From: Arthrobacter sp. AL12
Lineage (GTDB): Bacteria; Actinomycetota; Actinomycetes; Actinomycetales; Micrococcaceae
Assembly (NCBI RefSeq): GCF_029960645.1
Contig: NZ_JASBQY010000004.1
Coordinates: forward strand, 186,001-250,000
Direction of reading: 5' to 3'
DNA: 64,000 nucleotides
Shown here piece by piece: positions 32,556 to 41,049 of the stretch (position 1 is the stretch's first letter; each line of letters starts with the position of its first letter). A program made the position numbers and the translations under genes. The notes under the pieces are model-generated. The model ran no database searches. It was not told the origin of the DNA and worked only from the letters and a program-made list of their open reading frames with translations.

Positions 32556-33311
32556 CTAGGTGCCGGTCTGGGACTGCAGCTGCTGCGCTGCGGGCTCCAC
32601 GGGTGCTACTGCTTCGGGCGCGGCAGCGGACGGCGCGGAGAGCCTGCGCCAGGCGTCCGCGGCAGCTTCCTGCTCGGCTTCCTTTTTGGAGTTGCCCGAT
32701 CCGGTGCCGTAGTCGGTCCCGCCGATCCGCAGGATGGCCTCAAACGTCCGGGCGTGGTCCGGCCCGGAGCCTTCCACGGCGTAGTTGATGGTCCCGAGCT
32801 GCCGGCTGGCCGCCAGCTCCTGGATGGAAGTCTTCCAGTCGGTGCCGGCGCCGAGCGCGGCAGCGTCCTTGAGCAGCGGCCCGATCAGGCGCATGACCAG
32901 CTGGCGCGCCGTTTCAATGTCATTGGAGACATAGGTGGCGCCGATCAGCGCCTCCATCGTGTCCGCAAGGATGGATGCCTTGTTTTTTCCCTCGGTGAGT
33001 TTTTCGCCCTGCCCGAGGTAAATATAGTCACCAAGGCCGATGCTCCGCCCGATGCCCGCCAGGGCCCGGGTGCTGACGACGGCGGAGCGGCGCTTGGCCA
33101 GGTCCCCTTCCGGCAGCGTGGGGTTGTCACGGTACAGCGCGTCGGTCACCGAGAACCCCAGAATGGAGTCGCCCAGGAACTCGAGCCGTTCGTTGGTGGG
33201 GATGCCGCCGTTTTCGTAGGCGTAGGACCGGTGTGTGAGCGCAAGACGAAGCGTCCCGGCGTCAATAGTGACACCGAGACGCTTCAGAAGCTCTTCAGTT
33301 GAAGACATCAT
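32556..33311 (-). CDS. rnc: Ribonuclease III
   Basis: Cuts double-stranded RNA in rRNA and mRNA processing. The 251-residue protein has the signature NERLEFLGDSILGFSVTD (about 40-57) with metal-binding Glu and Asp, DTMEALIGATYV as the second catalytic site, and a C-terminal dsRNA-binding domain (DWKTSIQELAASRQLG to SKKEAEQEAAADAW), followed by an Ala/Pro tail. ATG at 33311 or 33308. Confidence 0.97.
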   Translation of the reverse strand: MMSSTEELLKRLGVTIDAGTLRLALTHRSYAYENGGIPTNERLEFLGDSILGFSVTDALYRDNPTLPEGDLAKRRSAVVSTRALAGIGRSIGLGDYIYLGQGEKLTEGKNKASILADTMEALIGATYVSNDIETARQLVMRLIGPLLKDAAALGAGTDWKTSIQELAASRQLGTINYAVEGSGPDHARTFEAILRIGGTDYGTGSGNSKKEAEQEAAADAWRRLSAPSAAAPEAVAPVEPAAQQLQSQTGT

Positions 33312-33329
33312 ATTCAGCCAGTTGGCGGA

Positions 33330-33533
33330 TTAGACGTCTGCGACCTTGCGGCCCTTGTATTCAAGGAACAGCGCGGTGCCAGCCGAGTCGGTAACGACCT
33401 TTGCCTGGTGCGGCAGGCTGTAGGTGACCTGGCCGTTCTCGACAGTCTTCACCAGGTGGGGGGCGGTTGCCTTCCACTGGGAGCGGCGGGCGCGGGTATT
33501 CGAGCGAGACATTTTCCGCTTCGGGACAGCCAC
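33330..33533 (-). CDS. rpmF: 50S ribosomal protein L32
   Basis: A 67-residue large-subunit protein recognised by [21 protein letters not shown]-type N-terminus. The C-terminal part ([27 protein letters not shown]) lacks the four Cys of the zinc-binding form, so it is the zinc-independent (C-minus) type. It lies between DUF177 and rnc in one operon. Confidence 0.96.
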   Translation of the reverse strand: MAVPKRKMSRSNTRARRSQWKATAPHLVKTVENGQVTYSLPHQAKVVTDSAGTALFLEYKGRKVADV

Positions 33534-33569
33534 GGCTAACTCATTTCTCTCTAGAAAAACACTTACAAA

Positions 33570-34118
33570 TCAGTTTTGCCGGTCAGGCTTAGCCAAGTCA
33601 GCTAGGGCAGCCCAGCGAGGATCTACGATCTCGTGGTGATGCCCCGGCTCGTCTTCCAGGCGTACTCCACATTCGGAGCAAAGGCCCTGGCAGTCTTCCC
33701 GGCACACCGGCTGGAACGGCAGCATGGTTACAACTGCGTCCCGCAACACCGGCTCAAGATCGATCAGATCGTGCTCGACTCGACGTTGCTCTTCTTCGTC
33801 TTCTTCATCCGAGAACTCAGCGTCCTCGTAGAAGAAAAGTTCTTGCACATTGACCTCCAGGTCATACGCAAGGGGATCCAGGCATCGGCCGCATTCGCCA
33901 GTAACTTCGACGTTTGCGATTCCTGATACCAAAATTCCTTCGTGTACGGCCTCGAGCCGCAGATCCAGCTCGACATCCGAGCCTTCCTGCACGCCAATGA
34001 GGGCCACACCGAGATCGCCCGGTGCGGGTACATGTTCCGTCAGCGTCCGCATGCTTCCCGGACTGCGTCCGAGGTCCTTGACGTCGAACGCCAAGGGCGA
34101 ACTAGCATCTCGTTTAAT
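33570..34118 (-). CDS. DUF177 (YceD-like) protein, putative ATT start
   Basis: A 182-codon protein of the YceD/DUF177 family, which always precedes rpmF and is linked to 23S rRNA accumulation and ribosome assembly. It has GECGRCLDPL and VCREDCQGLCSECG (Cys pairs suggesting zinc binding) and an acidic stretch (EDAEFSDEEDEEEQ). The only ribosome binding site, AGGAG at 34124-34128, lies five bases before an ATT codon at 34118; the first canonical start, TTG at 34094, has none. The conserved LAFDVKDLGRSPGSMR follows. I take ATT as the likely start but with caution. Confidence 0.85.
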   Translation of the reverse strand: MKRDASSPLAFDVKDLGRSPGSMRTLTEHVPAPGDLGVALIGVQEGSDVELDLRLEAVHEGILVSGIANVEVTGECGRCLDPLAYDLEVNVQELFFYEDAEFSDEEDEEEQRRVEHDLIDLEPVLRDAVVTMLPFQPVCREDCQGLCSECGVRLEDEPGHHHEIVDPRWAALADLAKPDRQN

Positions 34119-34266
34119 GAGAACTCCTGTTGAACATATGACCGACGTACTATCTTAGCCTGATCTTCCGGGCGGACTCAAACCGGGGCATGCCCGCGGT
34201 TTGAACCGCAAGCCGCTTGGATTCGGGCCGCGCAACCGGCAGCAGGCCGCCGAGTACCGATCAAGC

Positions 34267-34767
34267 TTACCCTCTGCGCGGCTGATCCCTGACCGGCTCG
34301 CCGGAGGTCAGCCGTTTCAGCACCGAGCGGGGCACGAAGTCGGACACATTCCCGCCCAGGGTGAACACTTCCTTGATCAGGGTCGAGGACAGATGGAGGT
34401 AGTGGCCCTCGGCGGGCAGGAAGACCGTTTCGACGCCGGTGAGCTGGCGGTTCATCGTCGCCATGGGCAGTTCGTAGTCAAAGTCGGAGGAGGATCGAAG
34501 CCCCTTGACGATGGCGTCCACGCCGCGCTGGCGGCAGTACTCGGCGAGGAGGCCCTCCCCCACCGGCTCCACCACGATGCCGCGCAGGGAGGCCAGGGTT
34601 TCCCGGGCCATGTCGATGCGTTCCTCGAGCGTGAAGCGGTATTTCTTGGCGTAGTTCGTGGAGACGCCCACGATGACCTCGTCAAAGAGGCCGGCCGCCC
34701 TGGCAATGACTTCCAGGTGGCCGTTGTGGATGGGGTCAAAGGAGCCAGGGCATACGGCGCGTCTCAT
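34267..34767 (-). CDS. coaD: Phosphopantetheine adenylyltransferase
   Basis: Fourth step of coenzyme A synthesis: ATP plus 4'-phosphopantetheine to dephospho-CoA. The 166-residue protein has CPGSFDPIHNGHLEVI with the HxGH nucleotidyl-transferase motif, GVSTNYAKKYRFTLEERI, VKGLRSSSDFDYELPMA and LSSTLIKEV (the ISSTxxR-like motif). It stands alone on the minus strand, divergent from the SDR gene 49 bases away. Confidence 0.98.
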   Translation of the reverse strand: MRRAVCPGSFDPIHNGHLEVIARAAGLFDEVIVGVSTNYAKKYRFTLEERIDMARETLASLRGIVVEPVGEGLLAEYCRQRGVDAIVKGLRSSSDFDYELPMATMNRQLTGVETVFLPAEGHYLHLSSTLIKEVFTLGGNVSDFVPRSVLKRLTSGEPVRDQPRRG

Positions 34768-34815
34768 GCTCCGAACCTACCGTACTGCTGCCGCCGGCCG
34801 GGATAGCATGGCTGA

Positions 34816-35673
34816 ATGTCAGCATCAAGCATTCCTTTCACCGTGTCCGGAGGCGTGGTTCTCGTGACGGGAGCCGCCATGGGCATGGGCCGTCTCTACG
34901 CCCTGCGGGCGGCCCGCGAGGGCGCCGGCGTCGTGATTCTCTGGGACGTCGACGCCGACGGCCTGGCGAAGACCGCCGCCGAAGTGGCCGCGCTCGGCAC
35001 ACGCCCGGTCGTCCGCCAGGTGGATCTCGCCGACCGCACGGCCATTGCCGACGCCGCCGAGTCCTGCCGCGAGGAGGGCCCGCTGACGCTGCTGGTCAAC
35101 AACGCCGGCATTGTCCGCGGCGCACTTTTCTGGGAGCACCGCCCGGAACAGGACATTGCCCTGACCATGGAGATCAACGCCCTGGCGCCGATGTACGTCA
35201 CCCGCGCGTTCCTGCCGGGCATGATGGGCGACGCCGGCCGGCCGCGCCGGATCCTCAACATCGCCTCCGCTGCGGGCACCGTGTCCAACCCCAGGATGAG
35301 CGTCTACGCGGCGTCCAAATGGGCCGTGATCGGCTGGAGCGATTCGCTGCGGCTCGAACTCGAACAGCAGGGCTACGGCCACCTCGCCGTGACAACGTTC
35401 TGCCCCAGCTACATTTCCACCGGAATGTTCGACGGCGCATGCGGCCCGCTGCTGACGCCGCTGATGACGCCGGAGGACGCCGTGGACCGGGCCTGGCGTG
35501 CCACCGCCGCCGGACGGCCCCAGCTGATCGCCCCGGCCACCGCGCAGCTGGGGAAGGTGCTGCGCGGTGTGCTGCCGGTGCGTGTCTGGGACTTCGTGGG
35601 CGGGAAGGTCTTCGGGATCTACTCCACCATGGACAAGTTCACCGGCCGCGGCGAGAAGGCGGGCACCCGATGA
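34816..35673 (+). CDS. SDR family oxidoreductase
   Basis: A classical short-chain dehydrogenase of 285 residues: LVTGAAMGMGRLYALRAA (cofactor site), LVNNAGIVRGALFWEH (NNAG), NIASAAGTVSNPRMSVYAASKWAVIGW with catalytic Ser and Y-x-x-x-K. The Asp of LWDVDADG after the second strand suggests NAD preference. The sequence is close to all-trans-retinol dehydrogenase type SDRs that have a C-terminal membrane-associated helix; substrate unknown. First gene of a four-gene run with stop-start overlaps. Confidence 0.9.
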   Translation: MSASSIPFTVSGGVVLVTGAAMGMGRLYALRAAREGAGVVILWDVDADGLAKTAAEVAALGTRPVVRQVDLADRTAIADAAESCREEGPLTLLVNNAGIVRGALFWEHRPEQDIALTMEINALAPMYVTRAFLPGMMGDAGRPRRILNIASAAGTVSNPRMSVYAASKWAVIGWSDSLRLELEQQGYGHLAVTTFCPSYISTGMFDGACGPLLTPLMTPEDAVDRAWRATAAGRPQLIAPATAQLGKVLRGVLPVRVWDFVGGKVFGIYSTMDKFTGRGEKAGTR

Positions 35674-36878
35674 GCTCCCCGAGGCAGTCACCGTGGCAGC
35701 GGACCGCGACCGGTGCCAACCTGCTCGCCCCCGACGGCACACTCGGCGTCACCATCTTCGAGGAAATGACCACCCTCGCCCTCCAGACGGGCGCCATCAA
35801 CCTTGGCCAGGGCTTCCCGGACGAGGACGGCCCGGTGGAGATCAAGGCCGCCGCGCAGGCGGCCATCGCCGCCGGCGCCAACCAGTACGCCCCCGGCAAG
35901 GGCATCCTTGAGCTGCGCGAGTCGATCTCGCTCCACCAGGAGCGCTTCTACGGCCTGGAACCGGACCCGCAGACCGAGATCATCGTCACCACCGGCGCCA
36001 CCGAGGCCATTGCCGCCTCGCTGCTCGCGCTCGTCGGGCCAGGCGATGAGGTCCTCACGTTCGAGCCGTTCTACGACTCCTACGGCGCCATCATCGGCCT
36101 CTCCGGCGCCCGGCACGTCACGGCCCCGCTGCTGGCCCCTGACTTCATGCCGGATCTGGAGGCCCTCGAAGCGGCGTTCAGCAGCCGCACCAAGGTGGTG
36201 CTGGTCAACAACCCGCACAATCCGACCGGTGCGGTGTTCCCCCGTGAGGTGCTGGAACGCGTCGTCGAACTCGCCGTCCGGCACGACGCCATCATCATCA
36301 CCGATGAGGTCTACGAACACCTCACCTTCGGTGTCCGGCACATCCCGGTGGCCACCCTGCCGGGCGCCGCCGACCGCACCCTGACGATTTCCTCCGCGGG
36401 GAAGACGTTCTCCTTTACCGGCTGGAAGATCGGCTGGCTCAGCGGGCCGGAGCACCTGGTCTCCGCCGCCCGCACGGTCAAGCAGTTCCTGAGCTACAGC
36501 TCCGGCACCCCGTTCCAGAGCGCCATCGCGGCCGGGCTGGGCCTGCCGGATGAGTTCTATGCCGGCATCGCCGATACCCTCCAGCTCAAACGCGACATCC
36601 TCAGCGAGGGCCTGCGCGCCGCGGGCCTGGATGTGTTCACGCCGCAGGGGACGTACTTCGTCAACGTGGACACCGCGCCGCTGGGCATCTCGGATGCCGT
36701 CGACCTGGCCCGCCGGCTGCCCGCTCTGGTGGGCGTCGCGGCGATCCCGGTGCCGGTGTTCTGCCACCCGGAGGGCGCCGTTCGCACCCGGAGCCTGCTG
36801 CGCTTCGCGTTCTGCAAGCGGATCGATGTGCTGCAGGAAGCCGCCGAACGGCTTGCGACGCTCCGCGACCGGCTCTGA
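35670..36878 (+). CDS. Class I/II PLP-dependent aminotransferase
   Basis: A fold-type I aminotransferase of 402 residues. INLGQGFPDEDGP at the start, TTGATEAIAASLLAL, NNPHNPTGAVFPREVLE, ITDEVYEHLTF (Asp and Tyr to PLP) and SSAGKTFSFTGWKIGWLSGP with the Schiff-base Lys are all present, and the C-terminal Arg is in RTRSLLRFAFCK. It resembles methionine/kynurenine and DapC-like aminotransferases; exact substrate cannot be told. Its ATG overlaps the SDR stop (ATGA), and its own stop overlaps the next start (TGATG). Confidence 0.92.
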   Translation: MSSPRQSPWQRTATGANLLAPDGTLGVTIFEEMTTLALQTGAINLGQGFPDEDGPVEIKAAAQAAIAAGANQYAPGKGILELRESISLHQERFYGLEPDPQTEIIVTTGATEAIAASLLALVGPGDEVLTFEPFYDSYGAIIGLSGARHVTAPLLAPDFMPDLEALEAAFSSRTKVVLVNNPHNPTGAVFPREVLERVVELAVRHDAIIITDEVYEHLTFGVRHIPVATLPGAADRTLTISSAGKTFSFTGWKIGWLSGPEHLVSAARTVKQFLSYSSGTPFQSAIAAGLGLPDEFYAGIADTLQLKRDILSEGLRAAGLDVFTPQGTYFVNVDTAPLGISDAVDLARRLPALVGVAAIPVPVFCHPEGAVRTRSLLRFAFCKRIDVLQEAAERLATLRDRL

Positions 36879-37669
36879 TGGCGGACACGCCCCCCGCCGC
36901 GCGTTTCCTGCGCACCACCGGCCAGCACGCCACAATCGAGCCCGACGCCTTCACCGAGGGCGGCTTTGTGCTCAGCATCGGCGGGGCGGAACAGTCGCAC
37001 GTCAACCTGGCGGACCCTTCGGACATCTTCTACGAGTACCTGCGCCGGATCGGCCATGTGGTGGATCTGGCGGCACCGTGGGCCGAACCGATCACCGCCC
37101 TCCATCTCGGCGCCGGGGCCCTGACCCTGGCGCGCTACATCCAGGCCACCCGCCCGGGCTCCGTGCAGTACGCGGTGGAGCTGGAACGGGAACTGCTGGA
37201 CTTTGTGCTGCAGCAGCTCCCCCTGCCCGAAGGCACGCGGCTGCACCCGCTGATCGGCGACGCCCGCGACGCCCTCGCCGCGCTGCCCCCGGAACTGCGC
37301 TTCGACGTCGTGATCCTGGACATCTTCTCCGGGCCGGACGCCCCGGAACACATCGCCTGCACCGCGTTCTACTGCGAGGCCGCGGCCAAGCTCACTCCCC
37401 GCGGCGTGCTGATCGTCAACGTGGGCGACGAACCCGGGCTCACGCTGGTCCGGAGCCAGGTGGCCGCGCTGCGCCGGGCGGTGGCCGACGTGTCCGCCTT
37501 TGCCGAGGCCGGCATGTTCAGCGGCCGCTACCCGGGCAACATCATCCTGACCGGAACGCAGGGGCCCTGGCCGGAGGCATGGACGGCGGCGCTTACCGCC
37601 CGCGGGCCGCACCCCGCGAAGGTGCTCTCCGGCGTCGGCCTCGACGTCCTCTCGGACCAGCCCGACTGA
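36878..37669 (+). CDS. Spermidine-synthase-like methyltransferase-fold protein
   Basis: A 263-residue Rossmann protein of the spermidine synthase-like group. ALHLGAGALTLARYIQ binds the nucleoside cofactor, YAVELERELLDFVL carries the acidic residue after the second strand, and FDVVILDIFSGPDAPEHI replaces the D-x-F-D-P region. True polyamine synthases keep an Asp and a Gln-rich gate that are not clear here, so the reaction (aminopropyl transfer or methyl transfer) is open. Translationally coupled to the aminotransferase. Confidence 0.8.
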   Translation: MADTPPAARFLRTTGQHATIEPDAFTEGGFVLSIGGAEQSHVNLADPSDIFYEYLRRIGHVVDLAAPWAEPITALHLGAGALTLARYIQATRPGSVQYAVELERELLDFVLQQLPLPEGTRLHPLIGDARDALAALPPELRFDVVILDIFSGPDAPEHIACTAFYCEAAAKLTPRGVLIVNVGDEPGLTLVRSQVAALRRAVADVSAFAEAGMFSGRYPGNIILTGTQGPWPEAWTAALTARGPHPAKVLSGVGLDVLSDQPD

Positions 37670-37676
37670 CGGCCCC

Positions 37677-38138
37677 ATGGTTGAGGTTCTCCTGACCGGC
37701 ATGTCCGGCGCCGGCAAGACCTCCGCGCTGGCAGAACTCGCGCGGCGCGGTTTCGAGACGATGGACACCGATGACGGGGGCTGGATCACACGCGACGGCG
37801 GCGAGCCGCTGTGGCACGTGCCCCTGATGGACGCGCTGCTGTCCCGGCCGCGGACCGGGCCCCTGTTTGTGCAGGGTACCGTCGCCAACCAGGGACGCTT
37901 CTATGACCGGTTCGACGCGGTGGTGCTCCTCAGCGCGCCCGTCGGCGTGATCCTGGAGCGCCTGCGCACCCGGACGGGCAACGATTACGGGAAGTCCCCG
38001 GCCGAGCGGGCGAAGATCCTGCGGGACATCGCCGAGGTGGAGCCGCTGCTGCGCGCCGGGTCAACGCATGAGCTCGACACGGGGCAGCCGCTGGAGGAGA
38101 CGGTCGAGGCGTTGATCACGATCGCCGGCCCGCCGTGA
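37677..38138 (+). CDS. P-loop nucleotide kinase-like protein
   Basis: A 153-residue protein with Walker A at residues 7-15 (GMSGAGKTS) and an overall adenylate/shikimate-kinase-like layout: FETMDTDDGGWI after the first helix, VLLSAPVGVILERLRTR as the Walker B-like strand plus helix, and a Lid Arg stretch (RTRTGNDYGKSPAERAKI). It could phosphorylate a small molecule; substrate unknown. Seven bases after the previous stop, last gene of the operon 34816-38138, and convergent with rsmD 11 bases away. Confidence 0.85.
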   Translation: MVEVLLTGMSGAGKTSALAELARRGFETMDTDDGGWITRDGGEPLWHVPLMDALLSRPRTGPLFVQGTVANQGRFYDRFDAVVLLSAPVGVILERLRTRTGNDYGKSPAERAKILRDIAEVEPLLRAGSTHELDTGQPLEETVEALITIAGPP

Positions 38139-38148
38139 CCGGGCCCGC

Positions 38149-38769
38149 CTAGGTACCGTCGGGATCAGCCGCGGGATCCGGGCCTGCGTCCGGGCCTGCT
38201 TCGGCGCTGGGTTCGGCGAACCAGAGCTTGGTCTCCCCGTACTTCCGTTCCGCGAACCGTTCCATTCCGTCGGGCCAGGACGGTTCGGGGGTCCGGGACG
38301 ATCGCTCCACGACGACGACGGCGCCCTCCGCCAGGTGCGGGAGCAGCTTGGCGAGCACCCCGGCCAGCGCCGGTTCGTCAAGCGGGTAGGGCGGATCGAG
38401 GAAGACGAGGTCCCAGCGGACGGCCGCCTGGGTCCGGTCCAGGAACGAGTCGACCCTGGAGCGGTGCACAGTGACGATCTTGTGCCGCGCGACGGTGTTG
38501 ACCAGGTCCGCGTTGCGCTGGCAGACCTCGCTGGCCTTGCCGTCGGATTCCACCAGGTCCACACTCTGCGCGCCGCGGCTGGCGCTTTCCACGCCGAGTG
38601 AACCGGACCCCGCGTAGAGGTCCAGCACCCGGGCGTCCGCGATCACCTCGAAGGCGTCCAGCCGGGAGAAAAGCGCTTCCTTGACCCGGTCCGTGGTGGG
38701 CCGGGTCAGCGACCCCGGGACGCTGACCAGGGTGGTTCCGCCCGCGGCCCCGGCAATGATGCGGCTCAT
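38149..38769 (-). CDS. rsmD: 16S rRNA (guanine-966-N2)-methyltransferase
   Basis: SAM-dependent methylation of G966 in 16S rRNA. The 206-residue protein has RIIAGAAGG at the start, RPTTDRVKEALFSRL, VLDLYAGSGSLGVESASRG (motif I) and LVFLDPPYPLDEP (motif IV, DPPY). The C-terminal 20 residues are an Asp/Pro/Ala-rich tail (AGPDAGPDPAADPDG). It ends an operon with recG. Confidence 0.95.
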   Translation of the reverse strand: MSRIIAGAAGGTTLVSVPGSLTRPTTDRVKEALFSRLDAFEVIADARVLDLYAGSGSLGVESASRGAQSVDLVESDGKASEVCQRNADLVNTVARHKIVTVHRSRVDSFLDRTQAAVRWDLVFLDPPYPLDEPALAGVLAKLLPHLAEGAVVVVERSSRTPEPSWPDGMERFAERKYGETKLWFAEPSAEAGPDAGPDPAADPDGT

Positions 38770-38799
38770 GGCCGGGCCGCCCTGGGTGCATCGATGGTG

Positions 38800-41049
38800 T
38801 TAGCCGCGTTCAAGGAACGCCTCCTTTTCCGGGTTGAGGTATTCGTCGATCGCCGCGGCGAGGACGGGGTGGGCGCCCAGTGACGGGTCGCCGCCGACGA
38901 TCGCCTGCGCGTCCTGCCGGGCCCGGGCGATCACGTGCTCGTGGTCCAGGACGCGCAAAAGCTTGAGCGTGGACCGGCCGCCGGACTGGGAGGCGCCCAG
39001 GATGTCGCCTTCCCGGCGCAGCAACAGGTCCTCCTGGGAGAGTGCGAAACCGTCGGTGGTGGCCGCGACGGCGTCGAGCCGTCGGCGGCTCGGGTGGCCG
39101 GGTTCCAGGCTGGTGACGAGCAGGCAGGTGCCCGGCAGCCCGCCGCGTCCCACCCGGCCGCGGAGCTGGTGGAGCTGCGAGATGCCGAAGCGGTCCGCAT
39201 CCAGGATCACCATGAGGGTGGCGTTGTGGACGTCCACGCCCACTTCGATCACGGTGGTGGAGACCAGGAGCTTGGTCTGGTTGGCGGTGAAGGAGGCCAT
39301 GGTTTCCGACTTCAGCACCGGGTCCAGCCGGCCGTGCAGCGGCGCCACGGGCACTCCCGCCAGGGCCGGCTCGTCCCGCAGGAGTTCGACGACGCCGGCC
39401 ACGGAGGCCAGCTCGCGGGCCCCCTTCTCGCCGTTCAGGTCCGCGGCGGACGGTTCGGGCTCCCCGGGGCTGAAGTCGCCGTCGTCGTCCGAGCCGATCT
39501 TGGGACAGACGATGTACACCTGGTGGCCGGCGTCGATCTCCTCCCGGGCGCGGCTCCAGATGCGCGTGGCCCACGCCGGGTGCTCCGCGAGTCCGACGAT
39601 GTGGGTGGTGATCGGTGCGCGGCCGGCCGGCAGTTCGTCGAGGACGGACGTTTCGAGGTCGCCGAACACGGTCATGGCCACGGTCCTGGGGATGGGGGTG
39701 GCGGTCATGACCAGCAGGTGCGGGGGCTTGCTGGCCTTGGACCGTAGCACATCGCGCTGTTCGACGCCGAACCGGTGCTGCTCGTCCACCACGATCAGCC
39801 CCAGGTCGTAGAAGGAGACGTTGTCGCTGAGCAGGGCATGGGTGCCGATGACGATCCCTGCGGTTCCGGAGGCTGCGTCCAGCATCGCCTGCTTCCGGGC
39901 CGCGGTGGGCATGGACCCGGTGAGCAGGGTGACCTGGACGGCGTCGGGGCCGAAACCGCCCAGCATGCCGTCGCGGGACAGCGGCCCCAGCGTGCGGCGG
40001 ATCGATTCGAAGTGCTGCGCGGCGAGGACCTCGGTGGGGGCCAGCAGGGCGGCCTGTCCCCCGGCGTCCACCACCTGCAGCATGGCGCGCAGGGCCACGA
40101 TGGTCTTGCCGGAGCCGACCTCGCCCTGGAGCAGGCGGTTCATCGGCGAGTCCTGGGCGAGTTCCGCGGCCAGCGTCCTGCCGACGGCGGCCTGGCCGGC
40201 GGTCAGGGTGAAGGGCAGCTGGCGGTCAAAGGCGGCCAGCAGCCCCTCCGCGGCGGGGCGGCGGGCGGTGGCCTCCTCGGCGGCGAGCTGGGCACGGCGC
40301 CGGGCGAGGGCGGACTGGAGCACCAGGGCTTCCTGGTAGCGGAAACGGTCCCGGGCGCGTTGCCAGTCCTCGGGGCCGTGCGGGGCGTGGATGAGCCGGT
40401 AGGCGTCGGCGACCGGCACGAACTTCTCCCGGGCCGTGATCGCCGCCGGCAGCGGGTCAGGCACGGCGTCCAGGTCCGCGGTGTCCAGCAGCGTTTCGAC
40501 GACTTTCTGGATGGACCAGCTGGTCAGCTTGGCGGTGGCCGGGTACACCGGGATGGGCATGGCGGCGAGCTTCTCCGGGTCCATCCCGGGGGTGTCCGGG
40601 TCCCCGTCCAGCAGCTTGAAGTCGGGGTTGGTCAGCCCGAGGGCGCCGCCGTAGCGGGTGATCTTTCCCGAGAACAGGGCGCGGCGGCCCGGCTGCAGTT
40701 CGGCCTTGGCCCGGTGGCCGTTGAAGAAGCTCACCGTCAGCGTGCCCGGCCGGCCGGTCCCGGCGCCGGCGTCGTCGGTGATCACGACGTCGGTCAGCGA
40801 GCCGCGGCGGGTCTTCATGAACCGGGTGCTGCTGGAGACCACGCGGGCAATCAGGGTGACGTCCTCGTCGAGCGGAACCTCGCTGATGGGTGTGAGTTCG
40901 CCGCGGTCCATGTAACGGCGGGGGAAGTGGTTCAGCAGCCCGCCGACGGTGGTGATGCCGAGGTGTTTTTCGATGACCGCCGCAGAGCGCTTGCCGATCC
41001 GGCGTTCAAGGTCCAGCCCCAGTTCGGCGTAGGCCAGGTCAGCGTTCAT
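38800..41049 (-). CDS. recG: ATP-dependent DNA helicase RecG
   Basis: Remodels stalled forks and Holliday junctions. The 749-residue protein has the wedge/OB domain (residues 60-165, LNHFPRRYMDRGELTPI), helicase motif I GEVGSGKTIVALRAML, motif II VVDEQHRFGVEQRD, motif III VMTATPIPRTVAM and motif VI LHQLRGRVGRGG, with the RecG-specific TRG region (SGGRSTLKLLRVL). The ATG at 41049 overlaps the DAK gene stop by 11 bases; longer frames upstream are inside the DAK gene. Confidence 0.97.
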   Translation of the reverse strand: MNADLAYAELGLDLERRIGKRSAAVIEKHLGITTVGGLLNHFPRRYMDRGELTPISEVPLDEDVTLIARVVSSSTRFMKTRRGSLTDVVITDDAGAGTGRPGTLTVSFFNGHRAKAELQPGRRALFSGKITRYGGALGLTNPDFKLLDGDPDTPGMDPEKLAAMPIPVYPATAKLTSWSIQKVVETLLDTADLDAVPDPLPAAITAREKFVPVADAYRLIHAPHGPEDWQRARDRFRYQEALVLQSALARRRAQLAAEEATARRPAAEGLLAAFDRQLPFTLTAGQAAVGRTLAAELAQDSPMNRLLQGEVGSGKTIVALRAMLQVVDAGGQAALLAPTEVLAAQHFESIRRTLGPLSRDGMLGGFGPDAVQVTLLTGSMPTAARKQAMLDAASGTAGIVIGTHALLSDNVSFYDLGLIVVDEQHRFGVEQRDVLRSKASKPPHLLVMTATPIPRTVAMTVFGDLETSVLDELPAGRAPITTHIVGLAEHPAWATRIWSRAREEIDAGHQVYIVCPKIGSDDDGDFSPGEPEPSAADLNGEKGARELASVAGVVELLRDEPALAGVPVAPLHGRLDPVLKSETMASFTANQTKLLVSTTVIEVGVDVHNATLMVILDADRFGISQLHQLRGRVGRGGLPGTCLLVTSLEPGHPSRRRLDAVAATTDGFALSQEDLLLRREGDILGASQSGGRSTLKLLRVLDHEHVIARARQDAQAIVGGDPSLGAHPVLAAAIDEYLNPEKEAFLERG

